A stretch of DNA of 64,000 bases from Bacteroidales bacterium. Lineage in GTDB: Bacteria; Bacteroidota; Bacteroidia; Bacteroidales; VadinHA17. This document shows, one piece after another, positions 26,274 through 35,852 of the stretch (the stretch's first letter is position 1; every line of letters starts with the position of its first letter). Under the pieces are notes generated by a model that was not told the DNA's origin, made no database searches, and saw nothing but the letters and a program-made list of their open reading frames with translations. The stretch lies in the NCBI GenBank assembly GCA_018056245.1, contig JAGPFZ010000005.1:1-64000 (forward strand), read 5' to 3'. Position numbers and translations under genes: made by a program.

Positions 26274-28727
26274 TTACCTTATTTTTGCTCCAAGTTCATC
26301 GGAGAAAGCCTTTATCAGTTGATTCATTACTTTATCAATCTGCTTATCTGTAAGTGTTCTCTTCTCGTCCTGAAGGATGAAACTTACTGCATACGACTTT
26401 TTCTCTTTGCCGAGCAGCTCGCTTTCATACACATCAAAGAGTGAAACATCTTTTAAAATATATTTTTCTGTGCGAAACGCAAGTTCTTTTATCTGCGCAA
26501 ATGATATTTTTTTATCAATCAATAGAGCGAGATCCCTTCTTACCCAGGGATATTTCGGCAGCTCTTTGTAAGTGATGGAGTATTTTCCAGCCAAATCCAC
26601 AAGATAATCCCAATCTATATGACCATAGAAAACATCCTTTTCGATATCGAATTTTTCCCTGTATAAAGATGAAATTTTTCCTCCTTCGGCTATAGGCCGT
26701 CCATTGGCAAGATAAACAATTGATTCGGAATAGTAACTTTTGTTGCTTTCGATTGTGGTAAGCGAGCCGGAATTCAAACCCAGTCTGTTAAGTGCCATCT
26801 CTATAAATGCCTTTAGATAAAAGATATCCACAGGCATCTCCGGAGCATTCCATGAACGCTTCCACCTGTTACCGGTCATGAAAAGATCGAGACTGGTTTT
26901 TTCTATATATCGGTCAACCTTTTTCCCCTTCCTGGTACTATCATAAAAATAGCAATTTCCAAATTCATAAAACTTTAGATTGTAATTTTGTCTATTTATA
27001 TTTCTTGAAATGACTGATAGTCCGCCAAAAAGCAGAGATTGCCGCAAGGAGTTAAGGTCGGAGCTAAGCGGATTGGCCAGTTTTACGAGAGCATTATTAT
27101 CGAAGTCGGGATTATTTTCAAACCACGCTGAAGGTACGAGGGAATTACACATTATTTCTGAGAACCCGTTTGCAGCAAGTAGATCGGCGACTATATTGAT
27201 AAGTTTGTTTCTGTCGGGTTTTTGTATAAAATTTAGAATTGAATTTACATGATTATCTGTTTCCACATTGTTATATCCGTAAATTCTCAGAATTTCCTCA
27301 GTAACATCAGCTGTTTTCTTTACGTCCACTTTTCGAGGTGGTACCTCCAGCTTCATCTTAGGCAGATTCCGCGAAACAATCTTTATATCAAGACAGGTGA
27401 GTATTTTAATAATTGTGTCGTAATCGATTTTTTTCCCAATAAGACTGTTGATGTTATCGCATGATACATCTATGATTGTATGAGGTATTTTTACAGGGTA
27501 GACATCTCTGATATCGGCAAGCAGTTTTCCGCCTGCAATGTCTTTTATTAGCAGTGCTGCTCTTTTGAGTGCCCATTCGGTGATATCCGGGTCAGCGCCT
27601 CTTTCGAATCTATATGAAGCATCAGTGTTGAGGCCATGCCGCTTTGCAGTTCGCCTTATTGTAACCGGATCGAAATATGCACTCTCAAGAAATACGTTAC
27701 GGGTTTTATCTGTTACACCCGATTTTATTCCGCCGAATACTCCAGCAATACACATACCTTCTTTTTCATTGCATATCATAAGGTCTTCTGACGAGAGTTC
27801 TCTTTCGATACCGTCGAGTGTGACGAATTTTGTTTTGTCGGGCAGATTCTTTACAATCACTTTGTTGCCGCTTATCATGTCTGCATCAAAAGCATGCAGT
27901 GGCTGACCAACTTCGTACTGAACATAGTTGGTTATGTCGACGACATTGTTTATCGGGTTTATTCCCACGGCTTTAAGTTTGTTTTTAAGCCATTCAGGCG
28001 ATTCTGCCACTTCTACGTCGAAAATGTTAAGCGCAGTATATCTCTTACAACCGGCAGTGTTCTCGATGATTACTTCAAAAGTTTTCTTTGTTTTTTTCGG
28101 ATTGAAATCAGCAACTGAAGGGATTACAAGTCTGATATCCATATTACGGTTTATCGCAAGATATGCGGAAAGATCGCGCGCAATCCCAATATGAGAAGCA
28201 GAGTCGATACGGTTAGGTGTGAATCCTACTGTGAAGACATAATCCTTTTCAATTTTGAAATATTCTGCAGCCGATGTTCCCGGCACAGCATCAGGGCTCA
28301 GTACCATAATTCCCTCATGCGATGTTCCCATTCCTATTTCATCCTCGGCACATATCATTCCTTCCGATACCTGCCCTCTTATTCTGGAAACTTTTATTTC
28401 AATCTTTTCATCTCCTTTATTTATCTTTGAACCCGGCAGAGCTACAGGTACAACCTGACCTGCTGCTATATTGGGAGCTCCACATACTATTTGCAAAGGC
28501 TTTTCTCTTCCAATATCAACTATGTTTAATGTCAGACTATCTGCATTCGGATGTTTTTCTGATTTAAGCACTTTGCCAATTACGATGCCATCGAGTCCTC
28601 CTTCGACCATGCACCATTCTTCAATTTCTTCAATTTCATGACCAACATTTGTTATAATCTCGGCCGCTTCGTGCCTATCGAGTTCGACAGGCAGGTATTC
28701 TTTAATCCAGTTCCAGGATATTTTCAT
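26274..28727 (-). CDS. pheT: Phenylalanine-tRNA ligase beta subunit
   Basis: PheT pairs with PheS to charge tRNA-Phe. The 817-residue protein has all expected domains: an N-terminal tRNA-binding OB fold (about 40-150; GKVLKSEKHPNADSLTLNIV), the B3/B4 domain (LHAFDADMISG), B5, the catalytic-like core (RFERGADPD upstream) and the C-terminal ferredoxin-fold anticodon-binding domain (KYPWVRRDLALLID to the end). pheS is not in this window. The gene is divergent from surE. Confidence 0.97.
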   Translation of the reverse strand: MKISWNWIKEYLPVELDRHEAAEIITNVGHEIEEIEEWCMVEGGLDGIVIGKVLKSEKHPNADSLTLNIVDIGREKPLQIVCGAPNIAAGQVVPVALPGSKINKGDEKIEIKVSRIRGQVSEGMICAEDEIGMGTSHEGIMVLSPDAVPGTSAAEYFKIEKDYVFTVGFTPNRIDSASHIGIARDLSAYLAINRNMDIRLVIPSVADFNPKKTKKTFEVIIENTAGCKRYTALNIFDVEVAESPEWLKNKLKAVGINPINNVVDITNYVQYEVGQPLHAFDADMISGNKVIVKNLPDKTKFVTLDGIERELSSEDLMICNEKEGMCIAGVFGGIKSGVTDKTRNVFLESAYFDPVTIRRTAKRHGLNTDASYRFERGADPDITEWALKRAALLIKDIAGGKLLADIRDVYPVKIPHTIIDVSCDNINSLIGKKIDYDTIIKILTCLDIKIVSRNLPKMKLEVPPRKVDVKKTADVTEEILRIYGYNNVETDNHVNSILNFIQKPDRNKLINIVADLLAANGFSEIMCNSLVPSAWFENNPDFDNNALVKLANPLSSDLNSLRQSLLFGGLSVISRNINRQNYNLKFYEFGNCYFYDSTRKGKKVDRYIEKTSLDLFMTGNRWKRSWNAPEMPVDIFYLKAFIEMALNRLGLNSGSLTTIESNKSYYSESIVYLANGRPIAEGGKISSLYREKFDIEKDVFYGHIDWDYLVDLAGKYSITYKELPKYPWVRRDLALLIDKKISFAQIKELAFRTEKYILKDVSLFDVYESELLGKEKKSYAVSFILQDEKRTLTDKQIDKVMNQLIKAFSDELGAKIR

Positions 28728-28762
28728 TGTTTTTCAATACATTTATAATATTTCTGAAACTG

Positions 28763-28770
28763 CAAAAGTA
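28763..28770 (-). promoter_or_regulatory. Candidate -7 element for pheT
   Basis: On the minus strand the bases read TACTTTTG, matching TAnnTTTG, 35 bases upstream of the pheT start codon. Confidence 0.45.
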
Positions 28771-28829
28771 AAAATTTTAAAAAGATTGAATGAGTTTATT
28801 TTTATTTTATCCATTCGCCTCCATTTGCA

Positions 28830-28837
28830 TATCTTTG
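28830..28837 (+). promoter_or_regulatory. Candidate -7 element (TATCTTTG) for surE
   Basis: TATCTTTGC is a very good TAnnTTTG match and ends 20 bases before the surE ATG at 28858, implying a leader of roughly 15 bases. Its position excludes the in-frame ATG at 28786 as the translation start. Confidence 0.55.
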
Positions 28838-28857
28838 CAGGAATATATATTGTTTTT

Positions 28858-29646
28858 ATGATTACTGGAGAAGGTGATAAACTGATACTTGTAACCAACG
28901 ATGACGGATTATACGCCGCTGGTTTAAAAACTTTACTTGAGATAGCCGGAGAATTCGGGAAAGTTGTACTTATCTCAACCATGGACGGCATGTCGGGTGT
29001 TTCCCAGGCACTTACAGTAAAAACGCCTATAAGAGTAAAGCTTCTGGAAGAGAATGATAAACAGAGGATATATACCTGCAGCGGAACACCTGTCGACAGC
29101 GTTAAACTTGCAGTAAGCGAACTTCTTGAAAGGAAGCCCGACTGTCTTTTGTCGGGAATAAACCATGGAGCCAATACATCTATAAGCGTCCTGTATTCCG
29201 GCACTATGGCAGCCGCACTCGAAGGCTGCGTTTATGGAATTCCTTCAGCCGGATTTTCACTCACGAGTCATTCTTCCGATGCTGATTTCTCAGCTTGCAG
29301 GAAATATGTGAGAATAGTTCTTAAACGGCTTCTGGAAGAAAAACTCCCTGAAGGAGTTTGCCTGAACGTTAATATCCCTTCCGTGCCCGCATCTGAAATA
29401 AAAGGGATTCGTGTTTGCAGACAGGCAAAAGGTAGCTGGGAAAGAGAATTCGAGAAACGAAAAGACCCTAATGGGAAGACATATTACTGGCTTACAGGAT
29501 ACTTCCGGAATCACGAACCTGATGCAACAGATACAGATGAATGGGCACTTGCAAATAATTATGTTTCTATAGTTCCCGTCTCGACTGATATGACTGCTCA
29601 TGAACATCTGAACACTATAAAAAACTGGTTTGTAAATGAGCCCTGA
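28858..29646 (+). CDS. surE: 5'/3'-nucleotidase SurE
   Basis: SurE is a metal-dependent phosphatase acting on nucleoside monophosphates. The 262-residue protein contains LVTNDDGLYAAGL with the metal-binding DD pair, DGMSGVSQALT, CSGTPVDSVKLAV and LLSGINHGANTSISVLYSGT. I start it at 28858 because a -7 element lies just upstream and the extension to 28786 would add a non-conserved hydrophobic leader. The next gene begins 11 bases before its stop. Confidence 0.95.
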   Translation: MITGEGDKLILVTNDDGLYAAGLKTLLEIAGEFGKVVLISTMDGMSGVSQALTVKTPIRVKLLEENDKQRIYTCSGTPVDSVKLAVSELLERKPDCLLSGINHGANTSISVLYSGTMAAALEGCVYGIPSAGFSLTSHSSDADFSACRKYVRIVLKRLLEEKLPEGVCLNVNIPSVPASEIKGIRVCRQAKGSWEREFEKRKDPNGKTYYWLTGYFRNHEPDATDTDEWALANNYVSIVPVSTDMTAHEHLNTIKNWFVNEP

Positions 29647-29932
29647 AAAAAAAATAGATAATACTTTAATTTCATTTGTTACTGGCCTCTCTGTTTCTAT
29701 AGTCACAGCACTGATAATCTATGTTTTCACTTCAAAAGACCTGTCTTTAATCAATTATTTCAAGAGTATAATTATTGACGGCAAACTAACACTTGCGGCA
29801 ACTATTTATGCAGTACCCGATATCATACTCTTTTTTGTTTTTAACAGGCGTAATATGATGAAAGCGGCAAAGGGAATGCTTGCAGCCACGATAGTATGGG
29901 CTTTATTGGTTTTAACCGACAGTTTTATCTGA
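29636..29932 (+). CDS. Small three-helix membrane protein between surE and lpxB
   Basis: I do not recognise the family of this 98-residue protein. It has three hydrophobic segments (about 12-31, 51-67 and 78-94) and few charged residues, predicting an inner-membrane protein. It overlaps surE by 11 bases and ends one base before lpxB, so it is tightly coupled to both. A link to lipid A or envelope work is possible from position only. Confidence 0.75.
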   Translation: MSPEKKIDNTLISFVTGLSVSIVTALIIYVFTSKDLSLINYFKSIIIDGKLTLAATIYAVPDIILFFVFNRRNMMKAAKGMLAATIVWALLVLTDSFI

Positions 29933-29933
29933 T

Positions 29934-31061
29934 ATGAAATATTTTCTGGTAGCAGGTGAAGCATCAGGCGACCTTCACGGATCGAACTTGATAAAAGGCA
30001 TTAAAAAGGCCGACCCCGAAGCTGAATTTTTCTGCTGGGGAGGCGATAAAATGGAGGAAGCAGGCGCTAAACTTTTGATGCACTACCGGAAACATGCTAT
30101 AATGGGCTTTGTAAATGTTCTGCTTAAACTTAGAACTATTGTAAAAAATATTTCACTCTGTGAGAACCAGATAAGAGAAATAAAACCTGACCTTGTGATT
30201 CTTATTGACTATCCTGGATTCAACCTCAGGATGGCAAAATTTGCAAAATCACTAGGACTGAAAGTGTTTTATTATATCTCCCCTAAATTATGGGCATGGA
30301 ATGAATCGAGAGTAAAAAAAATAAAGAAATATACCGACAAAATGTTTATCATTTTTCCTTTCGAAGAGGAGTTTTATCATAGGCACGGCATTGAAGTGAA
30401 ATTTTACGGAAATCCACTGGTTGATGAAATCGAAAAATGGAAATCCTTGATAACTGCCGGTAAGAATGATATTCTGAAAATGGCTGATGTGTCTTCGGAG
30501 AATGTAATAGCTATGCTTCCTGGGAGCAGAAAGCAGGAGATAAAATATATTTTGCCCGAGATGCTCAAAGTAACTGAGCATTTCCCCGAATACGAGTTTG
30601 TAATTGCCGGCGTAAGCACAGTTAGCCCTGATTTGTACCGGAAGATTATCGGCAATAAACCTGTTAAAATTGTTTTTGACCATACTTATGACATTCTCTA
30701 CGCCTCGAAGGCTGCTCTTGTAAAATCAGGTACTTCCACTCTCGAGGCCGCCCTTCTTGGAATACCTCAGGTGGTTTGCTATAAGGGTGATCCAGTTTCA
30801 TTTGCCATTGCCCGCCGACTTGTAAAAGTAAAGTTTATCTCACTTGTAAACCTTATCCTCGGCAGGGAAGCCGTGAAAGAGCTGATTCAGTTCCTCCTTA
30901 CTGAAGATAACCTTGTTAAATCGCTCGAAGAAATCCTTCCCGGAAATGAAAAAAGAGAGAAGATGCTCGAGGATTATGATGAGATTAAGAAAATCCTCGG
31001 TCCAGCCGGCGCTTCCGACAAGATAGCAGCCGAAATGGTTTCATGCCTTAAAAACAGTTAG
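29934..31061 (+). CDS. lpxB: Lipid-A-disaccharide synthase
   Basis: LpxB joins UDP-2,3-diacylglucosamine and lipid X into the lipid A disaccharide at the inner membrane. The 375-residue GT19-family protein shows the full pattern: FLVAGEASGDLHGSNL, DYPGFNLRMAKFAKSLG, YYISPKLWAWNESRVKKI, YGNPLVDEI, LPGSRKQEI and KSGTSTLEAALLGIPQVVCY. Its presence confirms a lipid A-bearing outer membrane. Confidence 0.97.
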   Translation: MKYFLVAGEASGDLHGSNLIKGIKKADPEAEFFCWGGDKMEEAGAKLLMHYRKHAIMGFVNVLLKLRTIVKNISLCENQIREIKPDLVILIDYPGFNLRMAKFAKSLGLKVFYYISPKLWAWNESRVKKIKKYTDKMFIIFPFEEEFYHRHGIEVKFYGNPLVDEIEKWKSLITAGKNDILKMADVSSENVIAMLPGSRKQEIKYILPEMLKVTEHFPEYEFVIAGVSTVSPDLYRKIIGNKPVKIVFDHTYDILYASKAALVKSGTSTLEAALLGIPQVVCYKGDPVSFAIARRLVKVKFISLVNLILGREAVKELIQFLLTEDNLVKSLEEILPGNEKREKMLEDYDEIKKILGPAGASDKIAAEMVSCLKNS

Positions 31062-31065
31062 CTAC

Positions 31066-32256
31066 ATGAAATCGGCAGACAGACTAAAATATATATTCTT
31101 TGTTTTTTCCTTTTTCCACATTGCTGCTCTTTCAGTAAAGGCTTACGACGGCGTTCCTTCAAATATAAGAATAAGACTCCTGACAGCCGCAAAAACTGAT
31201 ATTGTCTTCTTTACACCTTTAACAGAAAAATATTTTATGGAGGTATATCCAGGATATGAAAAAGAACTCAAAAAGGGAGAAAGTGTAATAATTACACTTT
31301 ATAACAACCGTCTGGCTGTGAAGACTTCAGGTATGAAAGCTCTTCTGGCCGATTCGGTCTTCTTTACAGCCGTTTCGGACGACAACCTGTTTACTGTCTT
31401 ATCTTCAGGTAATGAAAAAGCGGAATCAAAATATTCAGGATCCTGCTTATGTTATCCGTATATTGATGAAGTAATGTTGATAAACGACTGTAATATAGAA
31501 GAATACATAGCCGGTGTTGTCAGGGCTGAGGGTGGGGTTGGGAAAAATGAAGAATATTTCAAAACTCAGGCAGTAATAGCCAGAACTTATACTTTCAGAT
31601 ATCTGGATAAGCATAATGCAGATGGTTATAATCTGTGCGACGATACTCACTGCCAGGTTTTTCGAGGTATAGCTTCAGATATTATAATAAGGAATGCAGT
31701 TAAAAACACTAAAGGATTGGTTATTGTTGCCCCCGACAGCTCCCTTATCATATCGGCATTTCATTCAAATTGTGGCGGCGAAACGGCTCCATCGGAATAT
31801 GTATGGCTAATGCCTGTTCCTTATCTCACAGTGGTTAAAGATCCTTATTGCACTGGCTCAAAAAATGCCACGTGGGAGAAAAAAATCAGCATTGAGGATT
31901 GGATTAAAGTACTAACTTCAGGCGGTTACACAGGTAATTCAACCAACCCTTATGAGTTTGTTTTCAGTCAGCCTTCAAGGGAGATGAATTATACTGCAGG
32001 CACTTTCATAATTCCGTTCAATGCAATCAGGACTGCTCTCGGACTGAGGTCGGCATGGTTCTCGGTATTTGCCGACGGCGACTCACTGCTTCTGAAAGGC
32101 AGAGGATATGGACACGGCGTGGGATTATGCCAGGAAGGAGCTATGGTTATGGCTGATAAAGGAATCGGTTACGAGAAGATAATTCAATTCTATTATCCGG
32201 GTGTTGAACTTTTGAATATTGAGTTTGCTAAAAAACCTGAAGAAAAGAAAAATTGA
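31066..32256 (+). CDS. SpoIID/LytB-domain protein
   Basis: This 396-residue protein has an N-terminal signal peptide (about 1-27). The SpoIID/LytB domain covers roughly 130-380: EEYIAGVVRAEGGVGKNEEY, KTQAVIARTYTFRYLDKH, CDDTHCQVFRGI, AFHSNCGGETAPSEYVW and KGRGYGHGVGLCQEGA. In sporulating Firmicutes SpoIID is a lytic transglycosylase; in non-sporulating Bacteroidota these proteins presumably modify cell-wall glycan. It starts four bases after lpxB. Confidence 0.92.
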   Translation: MKSADRLKYIFFVFSFFHIAALSVKAYDGVPSNIRIRLLTAAKTDIVFFTPLTEKYFMEVYPGYEKELKKGESVIITLYNNRLAVKTSGMKALLADSVFFTAVSDDNLFTVLSSGNEKAESKYSGSCLCYPYIDEVMLINDCNIEEYIAGVVRAEGGVGKNEEYFKTQAVIARTYTFRYLDKHNADGYNLCDDTHCQVFRGIASDIIIRNAVKNTKGLVIVAPDSSLIISAFHSNCGGETAPSEYVWLMPVPYLTVVKDPYCTGSKNATWEKKISIEDWIKVLTSGGYTGNSTNPYEFVFSQPSREMNYTAGTFIIPFNAIRTALGLRSAWFSVFADGDSLLLKGRGYGHGVGLCQEGAMVMADKGIGYEKIIQFYYPGVELLNIEFAKKPEEKKN

Positions 32257-32298
32257 AATCTTTATTATATAACTATTTTTGCATACAATAAACGTTTT

Positions 32299-33042
32299 AT
32301 GTTTGCAATTTTCAGAAAGGAAATAGGCGGATTTTTTAATACTATAACAGGTTACCTTGTAATAGTTGTATTTCTTTTGATAAACAGCCTGTTTATGTGG
32401 ATTCTGCCCGGCGAATGGAACATTCTCGACAGCGGCTATGCCGATTTAAGTACTCTTTTTCAGCTTTCCCCGTGGATTTTTCTTTTTCTCGTTCCTGCCA
32501 TAACAATGAAAATGATATCGGAAGAAAAACGGCTCGGGACTATTGAACTACTTTTAATACGACCGGTTTCGGAACGTGAAATTGTTTATGGAAAATTTCT
32601 GGCTTCTGTAACCCTTGTTGTTCTGGCTTTAATCCCTGGTGTAGTCTATTTCATAACAGTTTATATTACAGGAGAGACTACTGGAAACATTGACACAGGA
32701 GGTACTCTTGGCTCTTTTATCGGTCTGCTACTGCTTGGTGCTATATATGCGTCGGCCGGTATTTTTGCCTCGTCCCTTAATGTGAACCAGGCTGTTGCTT
32801 TTGTTGTTTCACTATTTATCTGTTTCTTCCTTTTTACAGGTTTCGATTTTATTGCCTATATACCTGGGCTCAACAAAGTTGATGAGTTCATTACCCTCCT
32901 TGGAATAAATGAGCATTACAGATCAATAAGCAGGGGAGTGATCGATCTTCGCGACATAGTCTATTTTGCCGGCGTTGTGGTTATCTTCAATGAAGCAACG
33001 CGCCTTTCGTTATTGTCAGGAAAATGGAAAAAAAGGCATTGA
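32299..33042 (+). CDS. gldF: Gliding-type ABC transporter permease GldF
   Basis: This 247-residue inner-membrane protein with about six helices belongs to the GldF permease family. It starts FAIFRKEIGGFFNTITGYLV and has SEEKRLGTIELLLIRPVS, the ABC-2 permease consensus that contacts an ATPase. The partner GldG overlaps it by 19 bases. The ATPase GldA is not in this window, so motility cannot be concluded; many non-gliding Bacteroidales keep gldF/gldG. Confidence 0.93.
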   Translation: MFAIFRKEIGGFFNTITGYLVIVVFLLINSLFMWILPGEWNILDSGYADLSTLFQLSPWIFLFLVPAITMKMISEEKRLGTIELLLIRPVSEREIVYGKFLASVTLVVLALIPGVVYFITVYITGETTGNIDTGGTLGSFIGLLLLGAIYASAGIFASSLNVNQAVAFVVSLFICFFLFTGFDFIAYIPGLNKVDEFITLLGINEHYRSISRGVIDLRDIVYFAGVVVIFNEATRLSLLSGKWKKRH

Positions 33043-34748
33043 AAGAAAAACTGAACAGTGACATCAAACTGAAAAGCTGGTCGGAATTTATCCTGATCTG
33101 CCTGATAGTTATCCTAATAGCCGGAGCAAGTTCCCTTATAAAAATACGTCTGGACCTTACAGAAGACCGGCGTTACTCTCTGTCGGAACCGACAAAGAAA
33201 ATACTCGGTAATCTTAAAGAAAGAATATTTATTCAGGTTTATCTCAATGGCGATATGCCGGTTCTTTTCAAGAAGCTTAAAAGATCGGTTGGAGAGATGC
33301 TCGATGAATTCAGGATTGCATCGCATCGTAATATTGATTATGAGTTTATAAATCCCTATGAAGGAAGCAACGAGGCGGCAATACAGAAAGAACAGGAACA
33401 GCTTATTCAGAAAGGTCTTTTGCCGGTTAATGTAATGATAAGAGAAAAAGATGGAGGACAAAGCCAGAAAATGATTTTCCCGGGCATGATTATTAATTAC
33501 AATAATGTAGAGGTGCCTGTGAACTTCCTGAAAAACAATCCATCTCTTTCACCCGAGTTGAACCTTCTTCACTCTGCCGAGGGGCTCGAATATGAATTGA
33601 TTCAGGTGATTTCCACACTCGTTTCCGATACGGTACATAAAATTGCCTTCATCGAAGGTCATGGAGAAGTGCCTGAGATAGAAGTGGCAGACCTTATACT
33701 AACTCTTGCAAAATATTTCACAGTCGACCGCGGCTCACCAGGAGGCAAACCCGGAATACTTGACAATTACTCGGCAATAATTGTAGCCGGGCCTGAAGAA
33801 GAATTCAACGAAAGAGACCTTTTTGTTATCGACCAGTATATAATGAAGGGAGGTAAAGTTATATGGCTGTACGAGGAAGTCGAAGTAAATGCCGATAGCC
33901 TTGTGTACGGTGAAACAGTTGCCCTTTACAAACCGACAGGACTGGCGGAACAGTTATTTAAATATGGCGTAAGAGTTAACCCTGTCCTTGTACAGGATCT
34001 TGAATGTATGCTTATACCTGTAAAAGTCGTCACAGGGGGAACACAACAGCAAATTGTCCCTATGCCGTGGGTTTATTATCCCCTGCTCGTTCCCTCGCCT
34101 GCTCATCCCATAACAAGGAATTTGAATCGTATTTTAGGAAAATATGTGAATTATATCGATACTGTAGGAAGAGACTCTGAAATAGAAAAGACAATCCTCC
34201 TGACTACAAGCCGTCGAGCAAGAATAGTCAGTCCTCCTGTAACAATAACTTTGAAAGATATAGACAGAATGCCTGACGAGAGTTTTTTCAACAGGGAGAA
34301 TCTGCCTGTGGCAGTTCTTCTTTCGGGGAAATTCAAATCAGCATTCCGAAACAGACTTGTTGAGGGATTGAATGATACCGAAATAAAAAACATGGTAAAC
34401 GTTAGCAGCCCGACAAAAATGATTGTGATAGCCGACCGTGATATCATAAGAAACGAAGTATCCAGAAGCGGAAATACTGAAATACCTCTCCCCCTCGGAC
34501 AGGACAGATATACACTTCAAACCTTCAGCAACAAGGACTTCCTTGTCAATTGCATCAATTACCTTGTTGACGACAAAGGCCTGATTAACATACGATCGCG
34601 CGAACTGAAATTACGATTGCTCGATAAAAAACTCATAAACGAGAAAAGCTCTATCATAAAAGTAGTGAATGTTGTGCTACCTGTGCTGATTGTAGTTATT
34701 GCCGGGATAATTTATTCAGTAGTCCGGAAGAAAATATATACGGAATGA
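33024..34748 (+). CDS. gldG: Gliding-type ABC transporter component GldG
   Basis: This 574-residue protein has one N-terminal membrane helix (about 18-40) and one C-terminal (about 545-565), with a large periplasmic part between. The start of the soluble part, RLDLTEDRRYSLSEPTKKIL, is the GldG/ABC_transp_aux signature, followed by FIEGHGEVPE and VAGPEEEFNERDLFVIDQYI. It overlaps gldF upstream by 19 bases and the next gene by four bases. Confidence 0.93.
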   Translation: MEKKALKEKLNSDIKLKSWSEFILICLIVILIAGASSLIKIRLDLTEDRRYSLSEPTKKILGNLKERIFIQVYLNGDMPVLFKKLKRSVGEMLDEFRIASHRNIDYEFINPYEGSNEAAIQKEQEQLIQKGLLPVNVMIREKDGGQSQKMIFPGMIINYNNVEVPVNFLKNNPSLSPELNLLHSAEGLEYELIQVISTLVSDTVHKIAFIEGHGEVPEIEVADLILTLAKYFTVDRGSPGGKPGILDNYSAIIVAGPEEEFNERDLFVIDQYIMKGGKVIWLYEEVEVNADSLVYGETVALYKPTGLAEQLFKYGVRVNPVLVQDLECMLIPVKVVTGGTQQQIVPMPWVYYPLLVPSPAHPITRNLNRILGKYVNYIDTVGRDSEIEKTILLTTSRRARIVSPPVTITLKDIDRMPDESFFNRENLPVAVLLSGKFKSAFRNRLVEGLNDTEIKNMVNVSSPTKMIVIADRDIIRNEVSRSGNTEIPLPLGQDRYTLQTFSNKDFLVNCINYLVDDKGLINIRSRELKLRLLDKKLINEKSSIIKVVNVVLPVLIVVIAGIIYSVVRKKIYTE

Positions 34749-35731
34749 AAGCGGCAAATAATAATCTTTCGAGACTTATTCTTATTATCGTTATCTCTGC
34801 GGCAATCATTTTCCTGCTCTTCAGGCAAAGATCACCTTTCGGGAAAAGTAATTCAGCATTTTCTATTGAGGAAAAGGCTGAGATAACGAAAGTTGTTTTC
34901 TACGAGAAAGATAAAAAACTTGTTATTTCGCAAAAAGAAGATGAATGGGTTATAGATAATAAACATGAAGCAAGAGAGGAAGCTGTTCATTTTCTACTTC
35001 AGATACTAAAGGAGATGAGAGTGAAATCGCCTGTTAACCCCGACACATTTGAAGAAGAGATAACAAAACACAATATCGAACCTGTAAGGGTAAATGTATA
35101 TACAGGCAGAAGGTTGAAAAGGAGTTTCTTTGTTTACAGAACGGATTCTAACAAATATGGTAACATAATGAAAATGAGAGCATTCTCAAAACCTTTCATT
35201 ATGTACATTCCAGGTTATGAGATTGATATAGGCCAATATTTTACTGCCGACAGGCTTTTCTGGCAACCTTTCACTGTTTTCGACATTCTGCCTTCCGAAA
35301 TTGCAGAGATAAAAGTAGAACATAGCCACGATACTGCCTCCTCGTTCTATATTACTATATCAGAAGGCAACCCTTCTCTTTTTTCCGGCAATGGTGAGAT
35401 TATTGCCGGATGGGATAGCTTAAAAGTCATACGTTATGTTTCATATTTTACATATATTCCGTTCGAAAGCATTGAAACTGGACTTACTGCTGAAAAAAAG
35501 AAGGAGATAACAGAAAGCGAGCCGGCTTACAGAATCAAAGTGAAAAAGAAAGACGGTGCCACTGTTGAGCTAAATGTATGGCAGCGAAAAAAGACCGATA
35601 ATAATGGAAAAGAAATTGCGGATACCGACAGGGTGTGGGCAAAAATAGAAAGTCGTGATGAAATATTGGTTATGCGCTATTTCGACCTCGACCCGGTTTT
35701 GAAAAAGTTGTCATATTTCATTAGCAATTGA
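34745..35731 (+). CDS. DUF4340-like membrane-anchored protein
   Basis: This 328-residue protein has a single N-terminal membrane helix (about 9-25) and a periplasmic remainder resembling DUF4340: TKVVFYEKDKKLVISQKEDE, WVIDNKHEAREEAVHFLLQI and later SYFTYIPFESIETGL. The gene overlaps gldG by four bases and so belongs with the GldFG transporter, probably as an accessory protein. Function of the family is unknown. Confidence 0.75.
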   Translation: MKAANNNLSRLILIIVISAAIIFLLFRQRSPFGKSNSAFSIEEKAEITKVVFYEKDKKLVISQKEDEWVIDNKHEAREEAVHFLLQILKEMRVKSPVNPDTFEEEITKHNIEPVRVNVYTGRRLKRSFFVYRTDSNKYGNIMKMRAFSKPFIMYIPGYEIDIGQYFTADRLFWQPFTVFDILPSEIAEIKVEHSHDTASSFYITISEGNPSLFSGNGEIIAGWDSLKVIRYVSYFTYIPFESIETGLTAEKKKEITESEPAYRIKVKKKDGATVELNVWQRKKTDNNGKEIADTDRVWAKIESRDEILVMRYFDLDPVLKKLSYFISN

Positions 35732-35763
35732 TTTGTTGTTATATCTTTTTTTTCGTAATATTG

Positions 35764-35788
35764 ATTTCTCTGTTTAGAGGAGAGAAAT
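35764..35788. other. Hairpin in the dnaN upstream region
   Basis: ATTTCTCT (35764-35771) and AGAGAAAT (35781-35788) form an eight-base-pair stem with a nine-base loop. No T-tract follows on either side that would make it a classical terminator. It could separate the gld unit from dnaN. Confidence 0.3.
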
Positions 35789-35852
35789 AATTAAAATAAA
35801 GATATTAAATAACTTGCGATATTTTGATATACATTAATAAAAAAAAGAAAAT

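Noticed and set aside
28786..28857. N-terminal extension of surE to the upstream ATG
   Set aside because: The extension overlaps a strong -7 element and is not part of the conserved SurE start, which begins close to the ILVTNDDG segment.
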